This document shows positions 26,290-37,217 of a stretch of DNA of 64,000 bases, piece after piece; positions within the stretch are counted from its first letter, which is position 1, and every line of letters starts with the position of its first letter. The stretch comes from Capniomyces stellatus. Taxonomy: Eukaryota > Kickxellomycota > Harpellomycetes > Harpellales > Legeriomycetaceae. The stretch lies in NCBI GenBank assembly GCA_001661515.1, contig LUVW01000028.1, forward strand, positions 100,994-164,993, given 5' to 3'. The notes beneath the pieces are model-generated. The model did no database searches. It was not told the DNA's origin and was given only the letters and a program-made list of their open reading frames with translations. A program made the position numbers and the translations under genes.

Positions 26290-27128
26290 TACTCTTGCAT
26301 CATACACTCTATTGGTGTCTGTGTTCATAGCTTCGCTTTTATCATATCGCTGAATATTGAAATTTATTCATGTGATGGAAACACGACTGCAACCTTCACA
26401 CAAAGGGTTTAAAAGAATGAGATTTGTGCATTATCTGTTAAATCAAGGATATCAAAGTGTAACGTAGTGATTGTATATCGAGTCTCAGTACTATGGTATT
26501 CGGTTCTATAATTTATTTCCTTTTGTTTTATAGCTTATGCTTAGTTTTAATACGTTCGATTTATCGACTTTGGCCAAACTATATATTTAAACTACCAGTT
26601 ATAATAGCGGTATGTGACATCAATGCTATTTGGAATATATTGTGCAAGTACAAGCGCCTTCATCAAATACAAACACTTTGTGATTTTACTAGTGCAATCC
26701 AACAGCTACTTTGATTGTATCAGATATATATTTATTTACTTTTCAAAATTTTAATTCCAGCATTGTTCACAGCATTGTTGTTGGCATTGTCATTAATGGC
26801 TACTCTAAAAGCTAACTTTGAAACAATGAGAAAATGCTAAAGGCAAGGCAAGTATAACAGAAAACTCGAGTCACATTTACAAAACGTATTCCGATAACAA
26901 GCTCTATAGTGCACTCTAGCGATGCGCATTTGATATATTTATCAAATTTTATCATATTAGGTTATTATTAAGTTTTAACTTGCTATATTATTATCAAGCT
27001 TGATTTTCCTAGGTTAATACGAAGCTTATTATTATAGTATCAACAGGCTTATACTTTGTCACTACTATAATTTCAAAAAAGAAGCCCTTTTGGAAGATTT
27101 ATATGTCTGATTTCAGAGTTTCTTTTTG

Positions 27129-27135
27129 TATAAAA
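27129..27135 (+). promoter_or_regulatory. TATA box of secreted protein gene
   Basis: TATAAAA lies about 127 bases before the ATG at 27262, with a short AT-rich leader between them. The spacing suits a strong, regulated fungal promoter. Confidence 0.45.
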
Positions 27136-27261
27136 GCTGACAGTATTGCCCTATATTTTAGAATTATTATCAAACAAATTAGTAGCTTAGTATACTAATA
27201 TCCCTATCTCTTACAAACGTAGTTTATTATTTAAACCCTCAAAACAAACCGAATTAAAAAA

Positions 27262-27750
27262 ATGAAGCTTTCAACTTTTGCAGCACTCCTTTCAGCAGCA
27301 CCATTGGTCTCAGTATTGGTATCAGCTAAATCCAGCGGTGGCCGTGGAGACGGTGACAGACACAGACACAGACACAGACACGGTCGTGGAGGTAGATGGG
27401 GTGGTAACTGGGGATACCCAGGATTCTATCCTTATGGAGGATATGGTGGACTTGCAGGATATGGAGGACTTGAAGGATACGGATTGGGTGTCTCCCAGTT
27501 TGCCCAAGTTGGCGCTTACCAAGCACAGCCAATTGTCCAACAGGAATACCTTGCTGGTGTCAACCAAATCGTCGAGCCAGTACTGATTGGTGGAGGATAC
27601 CCATTCTATGGTGGTGGATATGGTGGATGGGGAGGACGCAGACACAGACACAGACACGGACACGGTGGACACGGTGGTGGACACGGTGGTGGACACGGAG
27701 GTGGAAGCGGTGGTGGAAGCGGTGGTGGAAGCGGTGGTGGAAAGAAGTAA
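27262..27750 (+). CDS. Small secreted Gly/His/Arg-rich protein
   Basis: Intronless, 162 residues. A signal peptide is clear (MKLSTFAALLSAAPLVSVLVSA, cleavage near residue 22). The mature part has an RHRHRHRH tract, a Gly/Tyr region (GFYPYGGYGGLAGYGG), a less repetitive core with AYQAQPIVQQEY, another HRHRHGHGGHGG tract and a C-terminal (GGGS)n tail ending in KK. There are no cysteines. His tracts could bind metal, and Gly/Tyr-rich secreted proteins can form extracellular films or adhesives; both are inference. The gene at 30999-31385 has the same signal peptide start, a GR-W motif and the YQAQ motif, so the two look like paralogues. I do not recognise a named family. Confidence 0.85.
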   Translation: MKLSTFAALLSAAPLVSVLVSAKSSGGRGDGDRHRHRHRHGRGGRWGGNWGYPGFYPYGGYGGLAGYGGLEGYGLGVSQFAQVGAYQAQPIVQQEYLAGVNQIVEPVLIGGGYPFYGGGYGGWGGRRHRHRHGHGGHGGGHGGGHGGGSGGGSGGGSGGGKK

Positions 27751-28386
27751 ATTACATTTACAAGTTGCACACCACAAATTGCATAAATATAAGCCTGCTA
27801 ACCTAAATCTACAGAATATTACCTTAAATCAGTACTTTAAGACTTTTTTTTAGACTAATACTTTGACTGTTTTGTGCTGGTACTACACAAAATAGTTTTT
27901 TTTATTGTTGGAATTTTCTATTTACTTTTTGTGTTTAAAATTTTGTATTTTGATAATACCAAAAGCCAAACCCCAATTCAACGACGAAACACCAAAGTTT
28001 TACAGTTAAACGTATTTTTATTTTAATGGAATTGTGTTTGCTGATTCAACAGCTTGATAAAACTGCAAAAATATCCCATATTTATTATGACAGGTTATTG
28101 AGCAAAATCGTACAATGAGTTTGGCCGCCTCATTTGATTGTGCTTACAATAAATTGTTATTTATGGTAGTTTGAATTACTTTGATCGATTGATGGATTTG
28201 GTTGATAATTCAAGTTTACAAGATTAAAAGTATTTTTTTTAATCTTGAGCAGCTTTTATATTTATTTACTATTGTTTATTTAAAAAAGAGCGAGGCTCGG
28301 TTACTCAAGTTGGAAGCCGAATAAAGACAGGATTTAGCTCGGTAGATAGATAGATGTATATATATAATAGGACAACCAAATTGTGG
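27751..28386. other. Convergent spacer
   Basis: This 636-base AT-rich stretch separates the ends of the secreted protein gene and the YVH1 gene. It is likely 3' untranslated sequence of both. Nothing else is seen. Confidence 0.5.
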
Positions 28387-30435
28387 CTATTTTCCTGGTG
28401 GGGGTCTTATTGGTCTATTTACTGAAAAATCAACTTTGGCGCGATGGAGTTGGAAGGATGGGGTTACCCATTTCCCACACGAGCACTGAGCACCGGCCCA
28501 ATGGAACTGGCCCAGTTTAGCATCACATTTAGGACAAGCGATTTTGCCACTTTGTTGGCCAGAATGCAAGTCTTGAATCCATTCAATAGGCTCGATAAAC
28601 CAGCTCGAGCATGTTCGGCTGGTGCCAACCTCATTCTATCAGCGCATCATCAAAAGTAATTTTAGATCATTAGGTTTTAAAAGCACAGATTTAACGCATT
28701 GAAGGTAAAAGTGAAAGTAAAAGTGAAAGTGGATGTGAAAGTGAAAATGGAAATGGAAATAAAAATAATAGAAAATCAAGTTACAGTTGAAACAGCGTGC
28801 TCTCTTCGATATCTCGAGTAGTGAAAAGCGTCTTCTCCTGGTCCGGCCTCGTGTTCGTATATGTTGACATCGGTCAAGAGCAACCTCCTGGTTAATATCG
28901 GTAAGTATCGTTAAACACAATGTTGATTTTAATGATGCAGAGTCTCATTTATTTTAAATACCTTCAACAATGAATTTTTTTTGGATTGAAAATGAAATAA
29001 TGAGAAAATGTAGTAAATATGTCAGTCCGAGTTTATACCTGCATTTTTTACACTTGATCATGCTCTTGATGTCTGAAGGTGGTGAGATAGTAGGGTCTCG
29101 CGCAAACATGGTGTTTTCTAGCAGTCCGCTTTCTACAAGTCATGCATTTCAATATATTATGAGCATCATCCCGTTGCTTCAGATTGGAGGAGTTGTAGTC
29201 ATATCCCAAGTTTCAAAAGCAAGTAGCATACTACGTTTATATGTTATAACCATGCTGTGTTGTTATGAACAGTACTATTGACGTGGACACCTACCATTGA
29301 ACTTATCGTTGGCCAGCTTGTTAATAAATCTTCTGTAAAGCACCCTTTTGTCGTTTACAACAAAGTCTAGATCCCAATACAGTTCCAGCTGCTCCACAAA
29401 TCCTTCATTAGGGCTATTTAGTTGAGTAGTTTTTTATTTTTTGTCAAGGTCATGATTGCGAGTGGCTGTAGTTGTAGTTGTATGAATATATAGCAGCAAT
29501 TTGTGAATGATAAAATTTAAGACTTCAAGTAAGTATATAGCCAAGAAGAATAGTTACTGTGATTGTGGTCTCTTGGTTTTTAATAGAGATAAAGCCTCTT
29601 CTGCAGAAATATTATTGGTTTTCATCAAGTATGCCGCTACAATCGCAACGCTTCTAGACTGCCCAGCAACGCTAATACAGAGACAAAAACAAAAACAATA
29701 ACAATAACAATAACAAACATGTGAATTGGGAAAATTAATACACAGTATGAGTATAGATCGGGATTTAATGGTTCGAATAATGGCGTTCAAGTACAAGAAG
29801 AAAAAAATCAAAATTTGTTCGGAATGAATCTTGAAAATTACCAATGAATCAGAATATTTTCATTCTGGTCAATCGATCTCTGAATAAAAGAATTCGTCGT
29901 TTCGAAATGCTGAATAATATTCGTTTCTGGAACGTCAAGCTCGCTTATTATCATGTAGTTGTATTTCTAATTTTCAAGGATGTTTTATTAATTTAGACGA
30001 TTATTATTATGCAAACTTCAAATTAAACTTCAGTACACCACGATTAAATAAAAAAAATTTCGTCTTACTATATATAAATTTAATACTTTGAGAACATGTG
30101 CTTGGATCATTAATTTTAATCTCAGAGCATAATAATGTTAATAGTGCTATTTACCTCAGGGTGTGCTGGTTTGAAGTCAGGGATAATTGTGATTATATTC
30201 TTGATTTCATTATCTATTAAATTTTCCAAACTTTGCTCGGCCGACGATCTAAAAATAAGGCCAGTCAGAAATATGTTTTCAATACAAGCCGAGTACGATA
30301 TATCCTACATTGACAATGAACCTGAATCATTCAAATTCAAAAACATTATCATTCTGTTTTATTAATATATTGAAACAGCAATTTAATCGCCAATGCTTAC
30401 CCGCCAACAAACAAAAACTCGATTACTTTGTCCAT
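28387..30435 (-). CDS. YVH1: Dual-specificity phosphatase YVH1/DUSP12 with C-terminal zinc-binding domain
   Basis: Eight exons: 30435-30401, 30248-30155, 29966-29842, 29671-29558, 29413-29295, 29132-29039, 28887-28785, 28635-28387. All introns are GT-AG and all phases agree; 310 residues. The start MDKVIEFLFVGG is typical of the family. The catalytic loop HCVAGQSRS spans the exon 3/4 junction, with Cys85 the nucleophile, and Asp54 in SELDVPET is the candidate general acid. The C-terminal half has IKCKKCRRLLL and CPKCDAKLGQFHW...CSCGKWVTPSF, the zinc-binding module specific to Yvh1/DUSP12. Yvh1 releases Mrt4 from pre-60S ribosomes through this module, and the phosphatase activity is partly dispensable in yeast. 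Introns contain short A/C-rich and pyrimidine repeats. Confidence 0.95.
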
Positions 30436-30998
30436 GTTATTCTGAATTACAAAGTTAGTGCACTCGACCATAGTCCTACCAGACGGTTTAAAAATAGTAA
30501 GGGGAGAAAGATACACCAAAATAAATCCCTGGTGTTGATTGCAAAAGAGAGAAAATCTGAAATTTGTTTACACTAATTTATATCTGCAAAAAATCTTGCT
30601 AAAAAACTTGATTTTACTTTGAATTCTATGAAAAAAAACTAAAAAAAAAAAAAAAAATTAACATGGATCTGAAAAAATCTGTTATTTGCAGAATCACACT
30701 GATTAACTACTTATCAGATTACAATTCTAGTAATTTGAACCAAAAAATCTTAATGTTGATTACTGAGTCTGGCCATAAAGACTATGCTTTGGTAATATTT
30801 TATTGGTTGAAAAAATTATAATACAATAGTGATTATGAGGCTTTATATCTATATTAAATGCTAAAATGGATAAAACATTGGCGCAACAAGCAGTTTGCTT
30901 TTCTATTAACAAAGGGATATCAATAAAAAAAGAGCTTAGCCAATATATCAATATTTATTCAACATGCGACCCACCTCCCCCCCCTTGTCCCCAGTTAA
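30436..30998. other. Spacer upstream of YVH1 and downstream of the second secreted gene
   Basis: The 563 bases are very AT-rich, with long A runs near 30630-30660. They should hold the YVH1 promoter and the 3' region of the gene at 30999. No gene is seen. Confidence 0.5.
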
Positions 30999-31385
30999 TC
31001 AATACTGATTTGGTGGCTGAATAGCGTATGCTGGTGGGGCCTGCATTTCTTGTGCCTGATACCCACCCGGCGCACCGTACGGATTGGCATAAGCGAGTCC
31101 ATATCCAGGGCCAATTTCAAGAGGGTCAATATCGTCGTATTGGTAATCCATTTCGTAAATGTCAATTGGGTATCCACCATAACCTCTGTCTCTGCCCCAA
31201 CGACCTCTGCCTCTATCCCAACGACCTCTGCCTCTATCCCAGCGACCTCTGCCCCTATCCCAGCGACCTCTGCCTCTGTCCCCACCTCTGCCACCATGAC
31301 TTGGTGTCCCGCCGGTCGAGCCTGCACCCGAAACCAAAATAGAGGGTAGTGCTGCCAAAATGGTAGTAAAAGTCGTGAGTTTCAT
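30999..31385 (-). CDS. Small secreted Arg/Gly/Trp-repeat protein, paralogue of the 27262 gene
   Basis: Intronless, 128 residues. The signal peptide is MKLTTFTTILAALPSILVSG. Next comes a Gly-rich segment and about four copies of a 7-residue unit, RGRGRWD (21 bases), then an acidic Tyr/Asp region (EMDYQYDDIDPLE) and a Pro/Gln/Tyr tail with GGYQAQEMQAPPAY. There are no cysteines. The MKL-TTF start, the GR-W repeats and the YQAQ motif are shared with the secreted protein at 27262, although the basic tract is His-rich there. A cationic repeat next to an acidic Tyr-rich part suggests a self-associating cell-surface or matrix protein; this is inference. No known family is recognised. Confidence 0.82.
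   Translation of the reverse strand: MKLTTFTTILAALPSILVSGAGSTGGTPSHGGRGGDRGRGRWDRGRGRWDRGRGRWDRGRGRWGRDRGYGGYPIDIYEMDYQYDDIDPLEIGPGYGLAYANPYGAPGGYQAQEMQAPPAYAIQPPNQY
31201..31284 (-). repeat. 21-base in-frame repeat coding RGRGRWD
   Basis: About four copies of a 21-base unit in the coding sequence differ mainly at silent third positions (AAC/AGC-type differences on the plus strand). The protein repeat is therefore better conserved than the DNA, which suggests selection on the peptide. Confidence 0.8.
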
Positions 31386-32440
31386 TTGTTTTTTTTTTAA
31401 TGTTTGTATCTGGGTAGTGATGTATGCTGTTGAATTCCGGATGTTTCTAATTGGGACTGCACTTTTGTTCTTGAAGATTGTGAATTGCCTGGTGCTAAAT
31501 ATTTTTTGGAGCCTTCATAGTTTGATTTATAGATTTAGTTTTGCACAAATTCAGGTGTTGTATTTATTCCATACTTTGGTCAGTATTAATCTTGCTGAAC
31601 CTTACGCTTGAATGCGAGTGCTACTGAGAAAGTAATGGTGCAGACATGTTAGTAACAACTTGATAAAGTTGGATTGTGTATGTGTATTGTAGTTCTGTCT
31701 GCCCATGAATAAGGGAAACAAATTGAACAAAGACTATTTTAAAAACTGAATCAAATGAAAAATTTAAAAACACAATGAAGTTGGATTTGAATTACTGATG
31801 GCGCGCATTATATTGTTAATTTTTCTTTAAAAAAAAAGCCACCAAGAGGTACTTGTGTTCTATAGTTTGATTGTTTGGTTCACAGAGTTGAGAATTTAAA
31901 GTTTTGAAACAATACCGTAGTGTAGAAAATGATCATTCACAATATCAATGTAGGATACTGTATTGTTTATTTTGATAATTAAAACTCAGAGTCCCGATGT
32001 TAGCCGAGTTGTGCAAATAGAACATTTGAAATCCAGTAAACTAGACCTAGCTGGTTACGAGGCTTTTATGAGCTGAAAACAAAATCTTGGGTTGGGAGTC
32101 GAGTTTATAACTGTACACCATCAAGTATTACCAGACCATTTTGCAAGCCATCTAGCTTTTGGGTCAACTGTAACTGTAACTTTGGCGTTTTTTTTTTACA
32201 GAAACCAAAGTTTGGCTGATCTCATTTGGGTGGGGTAAAAAGAGTGGGTTAATTTCCATAACCGGATGAAGAAAGTTCAGTGTAATTATGACAGTTTCTA
32301 GTTAAATAGATGATTTGAAAGTTGGGTAAGAAAAATAAACAGTAAAAGCAGAATCAACTGCTTGTAAATATAAAAAAAGTGGGTAGAAATCAATCAATAA
32401 TAATATGTATGTATGTATTTGGGATAAACAAAAGGTTAAA
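31386..32440. other. Intergenic region
   Basis: About 1 kb, AT-rich, upstream of the small secreted gene and downstream of the syntaxin gene (both minus strand). No open frame resembles a protein. Confidence 0.5.
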
Positions 32441-33999
32441 TTAAATGGTTATTAAAAAAATCAACAGAAATATGAGAGCAATGAGAATCAGGATGATTTT
32501 TAAGGGGTGGTTTTCTATTAACAAGGATATCGGTAAAAAAAAGAATATGGTGTTTTTTATTTTGAGAACAGGATAGTGGAGAAAGCAACACCATGATAAA
32601 GCAATACAAGATAAATATAGATATATATATAAGAATGTATGGGCGTTTGTTGGAAACGAGTGAGACATTTACCTGAAGATTTTTTAATAAAATCACCAAC
32701 TCGTTCACGGGCCACTACTATCCTTGAGTGGGTTCTATCGACCATCCCATCAACCTCGTCCAGTAATCTAAAATCAAAGCAGAAATGAGAAAAGTGGGTA
32801 TAAATTATGTTATCAAATTAAAACATGTTGCGCAACATTAGTGCTAATACCAGAAAAGATGGTTACATTGCTTGGTCGTCAAGTTCATTATTCATGGTAT
32901 GGGCTATTCCTCTCAAATTCCTAACAGTTCCAAGGACAGAGTCCAAGTGCTGGTCTTGGTCGTCCATAATCATCTGTGTCATGTTTGTATACATTATAGA
33001 TATATTAGAGCCAGTAGAAAAGTATGCAGTAAGGATAGAAGCATAAACACAAACTGGCCAAGTGCATTCAAAATCGGTAAATTGAGTTGTAATGGTTTTA
33101 TTCGTCTGACCTGCTGTTGTTGCTGCTGGTTTGCAAAATCTATGGTCATATGCTGTATTGACTCGGGCTGGTTTGTAAACCTCGAGTTCTGGTTAAATGA
33201 TGGTGTGTTATGAGTGTTGGAAAGGGTTGTATGGATATAGTTAGTACGCATTTGTGGCTTGTTGTGGAAAAATATCTGGTTGGCCAAGCTAAATTTTGTA
33301 TCTGGTACTTACAGCTTGAGAATTGTCAAACACCGTCATTCGCTCAATATAATTCTAGAGTGGATTTTTGATGATACGATAAGAAAAAAAATATTTAATT
33401 GATAAAACGCAGGAATATAGGAATGAATAGACAGAAAAGTCTGACAGGAAAGCAAGACAGCACTGTTTGATATAAAAGTCACCTCAATTTTGTCGCGGGT
33501 AGCATTAACAAAGCGCTTCCTCTGGTTTATTGTGTTTAAATCAAGACCGAACTTGCCGGGCTGCTTCTCTGCTATATGTAAGCAAGTTTGGTAGGGATAA
33601 ACTATAATTCCAAGCCTAAAGTTACGCAGAGAGAGAAAAAAAAAGGGGGGAAAGGAGAAGGAAAAAAGTAAGAGGCTAGTGTAATTTATTTTTCAACTTA
33701 TCTATAGTAGATTGAAGGTCTTCCAAATCCTGTTTTACCGAGTTGAAAATCTGCTTCAGCTCGTCTTTTAGGCAATCAAGCTCGCTTCCGGTTTTAATAC
33801 TCGATGCTTTTCGCCTGGTACGTTCCCAATCCTCCATCATTTCGCCAGCCTGCTCCATTGCATGTTCGACATCTCTACAAAACAATAAATATCCAAGTGA
33901 GTGTTTGAGGCTTTACAAATAAAAACAAATCAAGTGTTTGGTTGAGAACAAAGTGGGGAGGTCCTACTCTTTGACGATTATAAATGGGTCTGTTGACAT
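32441..33999 (-). CDS. Syntaxin 6 / Tlg1-type Qc-SNARE
   Basis: Eight exons: 33999-33968, 33874-33698, 33615-33483, 33354-33313, 33275-33111, 32973-32867, 32767-32673, 32514-32441. Phases agree throughout; 274 residues. The start MSTDPFIIVKEDVEHAMEQA is that of syntaxin 6, followed by the N-terminal three-helix bundle (LEDLQSTIDK, PGKFGLDLNTINQRKRFV, ATRDKIE). The SNARE motif starts at DDQDQHLDSVLGTVRNL, has the zero-layer Gln in NNELDDQ and ends at RVGDFIKKSS. The tail anchor LKIILILIALIFLLIFLITI is encoded by the last exon. Syntaxin 6 acts in endosome to trans-Golgi fusion. Exon 2 uses a weak donor, GTTGAA, and exon 3 adds about 12 residues relative to human syntaxin 6. A poly-Gln run of six lies before the SNARE motif. 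Confidence 0.94.
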
Positions 34000-34865
34000 T
34001 TTCCTAGAGTGTTGTTGTGGTTAGTGCTCTGAATTGGGGCCTTGGTATTTTTTTTTTTTTTTTTTTTNTTTGGTTTTTTTTTTTTTTTTTTTTGTAAAAT
34101 ATAAATTAGTTTTGGATTGAAAAAAGTATGAAAAGTTGGCAACAGATCCGATATTAGAGTGTGCTACTATGTTGCTATTGTTATAAATTAGTAATGACAA
34201 TGGTAGTTTGGTGCAGCAATAAAGTGTAGCAGGCAAAACTTGGCAAAATAAAGAGTTTGGTGGCGATAATGTGATCAAATAGTGGATTAGTTGTGTTTCT
34301 ATTTATTTTAACTAGTAAAACAAGTAAAAGTAAAAGGGAAAAGTAGCCGAGGATTAGCAAAGTGACTTCAACAATAAAAGGCCAATAAATAGCAAAGTGG
34401 AATTAAAAAAGAATGTGTGGAGTTTAGTGGGCTTTTGCAAGTCAATTGGAGTAAATAGGTCCAATTAATTTCATTGGGATTAAGAATTGAAAAAAGGCAT
34501 ACAATGATGCAATAAGCAAAGTAAATAAATAGTAGCTGGCAATTAAAGTCGCGAAACAAAGAGTAAAAAACGTAATAAGCTGAACACAAGACAAGATAAA
34601 TTGTTAGAAATTGTCAGTTTGAAGAAATTACAAATAAATTTGAAAAAGTGAATAATTGAGTTAGTTTTAATTTCAACAATTTATGCACAAAAGAAGCTCG
34701 AACACCCTTAAAATTGGAGTTGCCTTGCCTTGCCTTTCCATTACATTTACTTTAATACTAGCAGTAATACCAAGAAATAGTACCGTCGATACTAAAAGAG
34801 GAAAACAAAACAAAAGGTAAAGAAAAGGAAAAGTCAAAATAGCGCAAGCGCAATACTTTTAGGAA
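34000..34865. other. Divergent promoter region between syntaxin 6 and OTU1
   Basis: 866 bases shared by two divergent genes. It contains a long T tract at 34048-34092 interrupted by GG and one unresolved base (N at 34068); the tract length is probably unreliable. No TATA match is clear for either gene. Confidence 0.6.
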
Positions 34866-36970
34866 ATGAAGTTTAGAATCCGAACCAGCACAGGAATTGT
34901 AACACTTGAGGACATTACAAGTGAAATGACCTTTGAGGAGTTGTGTCAGATAATATCAGGAAAGACGGGCATTGATGCAAACAACATTTCAGGTGGGTAA
35001 AGCGACTTAAAGCGCCAAGTATACTTGGTGGATAAGTAAATAGAGAGGAAATACTAGAATAAATGCAGTTTGGAAATGGTTATAAAATTGGTTTTGGAGT
35101 TGAAACTATGGATGGTTTAAAGTAACAATTTGATTATGCTGATAATAATAAAACTAGTCAAGTGTGGATTCCCGCCAAAAATAATAAATCCAGATCAGGA
35201 AAACACGATTCTAGGAGCGATATCGCAGCTACGGGATGGAGAAGTGTTGATAGTGGGCCCGATTATCCAGGACTTGGTGGAAGGAGGGGGGCTGGCAAGA
35301 GCGGAATCGGGCATTGTTAGTCAAAGTGCGCAGCTGAAAACGAAAGCAATGTCGGCTGGCGGGGTTATTGGAGGAATTGGAAGCGATAGTGCAAACAACA
35401 AAAAGGCGAAGCTAACAGGGGCATCTAGTAGTGGTGGGGCTCAAAAGAAAAACTTTGCTAGCTTTTCTGAATTGAAACAGGAAATGGACAAGGAGGAAAA
35501 AGGTGAGAACTAGATTGGTTTGTTTCTTTTATTCAGTTTCCAAGTATTATTATTTTTTGATTTTATTAATTTAAGCTGATTGTTTTTGTTTTTTACTCTT
35601 TATTTAACTTTATTTTATTTTTGGCAAAAGTAGGTACAAGGAACAAAACGTATAGCGTAAAGTGTGGGAATGGGGTGTTGATGCGTAAAGTAAGTGGTGA
35701 GCGAGAGTTTTAGCATTTTTTTTTTGTTTTTTTTATGATTGTTTAATGGAAAAAGTAGTTGTATAGAATTGAAACAGGGAGGAAAGCGTGGGAATAAAAT
35801 AGAAACGATTTTTTGTTTGATGTTGATGCGGTGATAGGAAATCCCTGACGATAATAGCTGTTTGTTTCGATCAATAAGTAAGGCGGGTTGATAAGTGTGT
35901 GGAGAGAGAGGACGTTTAGTTGTAAAATAGTTGAATTATATTTGTTGCAATGTAAAATTGACCGAATTGGGATATTTTTTTCTAAAAATGATAATGGTGG
36001 TATAAATGTAGGGTAAGTGTGTATATACATTTTTGAGGATGGATGGTTATTGGAACAGAAATGGGTCGGACTTGGAAATCATAAGAGGGATTGGACAATC
36101 GAATTAATGTATTTGTGTGTTTAGTTTTGTGGTTTATGGGACGCAAGAGAACTTTTATGGGTTGCGAAGAGGTAAATGACGAGAATTGAACAAATAACGA
36201 TAATGGAAATACATTGACATGGGAAGGGTAAAGTGACTAATGTAGCGAATGATATGATGATTGGTGTAATTTCCAGCTGTTGTTGATGTGATTGAGAGTC
36301 AACCAGAAAAGTATCCGGATGTGGTGTTGGGTAAGAAGCAATCAGAGTACTGTGAGTGGATAATGAGGCCGACAAGTTGGGGCGGAGCAATAGAGCTGTC
36401 GATGTTTAGCGAGATGTTCAAGATGGAAATTGTATCGGTGGATATAAAGAGTTTGAGAATGGATAGATTTGGAGAAGGGAAATATTCAACGCGAGTATTT
36501 GTGTTGTACAGGCAAGTTGTACACTATTTCCTGACTAGTATTTCCTGACTAGTATTTCCTGACTAGTATTTCTTGACTGATATTTATGTATTTGTTTTCA
36601 AGGACTTGATTGGTTGTTGGTTGGGTGAAAAAATAAATAAATAAATAAATAAAATAGTGGGATCCATTACGATGCAGTGACTTTGATACCAACAGCCAAG
36701 GTAGTGGGAGCTGGGAGCAACATTAATGTAATTGGCGGTGGGACGAACGTTGGGGGAGATAATGAGCAGAGTATATTTAGTGTGGATGATAAAGTGGTTA
36801 TGAAGTCGGTGCTGGAGTTGGCACAAATGATCAAAGAGGACTTTGGGTTTACAGATACAGCAAGTTTCAAGCTGCGGTGTTTGGTTTGCAACAAGATGTT
36901 GAAGGGAGAAAAGGAAGCCAACTTGCACGCAAGCGAAAGTGGACATGCAGAGTTTACCGAATCGCACTAG
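34866..36970 (+). CDS. OTU1: OTU1/YOD1 deubiquitinase
   Basis: Seven exons: 34866-34992, 35158-35502, 35634-35689, 35838-35877, 36125-36171, 36277-36511, 36658-36970; about 387 residues. The N-terminal UBX-like domain (MKFRIRTSTGIVTLEDIT) binds Cdc48/p97. The OTU domain has the catalytic Cys in PDDNSCLFRSI (Cys184), EYCEWIMRPTSWGGAIELS, and the catalytic His in GIHYDAV. A C-terminal C2H2 zinc finger (LRCLVCNKMLKGEKEANLHA) completes the OTU1 layout. OTU1 trims ubiquitin chains on Cdc48 clients. Two oddities: canonical splicing of exon 4 to exon 5 is one base out of frame, and exon 6 ends with a GC donor (AG|GCAAGT). A Gly/Ser/Lys-rich insert lies before the OTU domain. Confidence 0.92.
36525..36580. 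repeat. 14-base tandem repeat in the last OTU1 intron
   Basis: Four copies of TATTTCCTGACTAG, the last degenerate, begin 13 bases after the GC donor. Each copy carries CTGAC, similar to a splice branch point, and TAG. Confidence 0.85.
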
Positions 36971-37141
36971 ACTTGTTATACTAGAATTGAACATTATTTA
37001 TTGAGTAATAGTAAACAAGAGCAATAATAGGATATTTATTAGTATAGTGAAGTTGATGATACTTTTTATTATTATTATTATTAGTATTATTATTGAAATA
37101 AATAAATAAATAAAGGAAAATAAAGTTAATAGAGAATGAAA

Positions 37142-37205
37142 TAAAAAAGGAAAGGGAAAGGAAAGGGAAAGGGAAAGGAAAGGAAAGGATGGAAAAAAGA
37201 AAAAG
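37142..37205. repeat. Purine tract (GGGAAA/GGAAA) downstream of OTU1 and eRF3
   Basis: About 60 bases of pure purine in GGGAAAGGAAA units lie in the 247-base gap between the two convergent genes. It could act as a transcription pause or be a simple repeat. Confidence 0.7.
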
Positions 37206-37217
37206 AGTTATGGACTC

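Larger units (their letters stand above)
25636..27261. other. Divergent intergenic region with simple repeats
   Basis: This 1.6 kb spacer lies between divergently transcribed genes (Rod to the left, secreted protein to the right) and should hold both promoters. It contains an AATAC/AGTAC-rich tract near 25793-25835 and a perfect CAACTA tract at 26248-26289. A 73-codon plus frame at 26493 has no domain and is not called. Confidence 0.5.

Noticed and set aside
26493..26714. 73-codon plus frame with hydrophobic N-terminus
   Set aside because: No domain and AT-driven composition; there is no support beyond an ATG and length.
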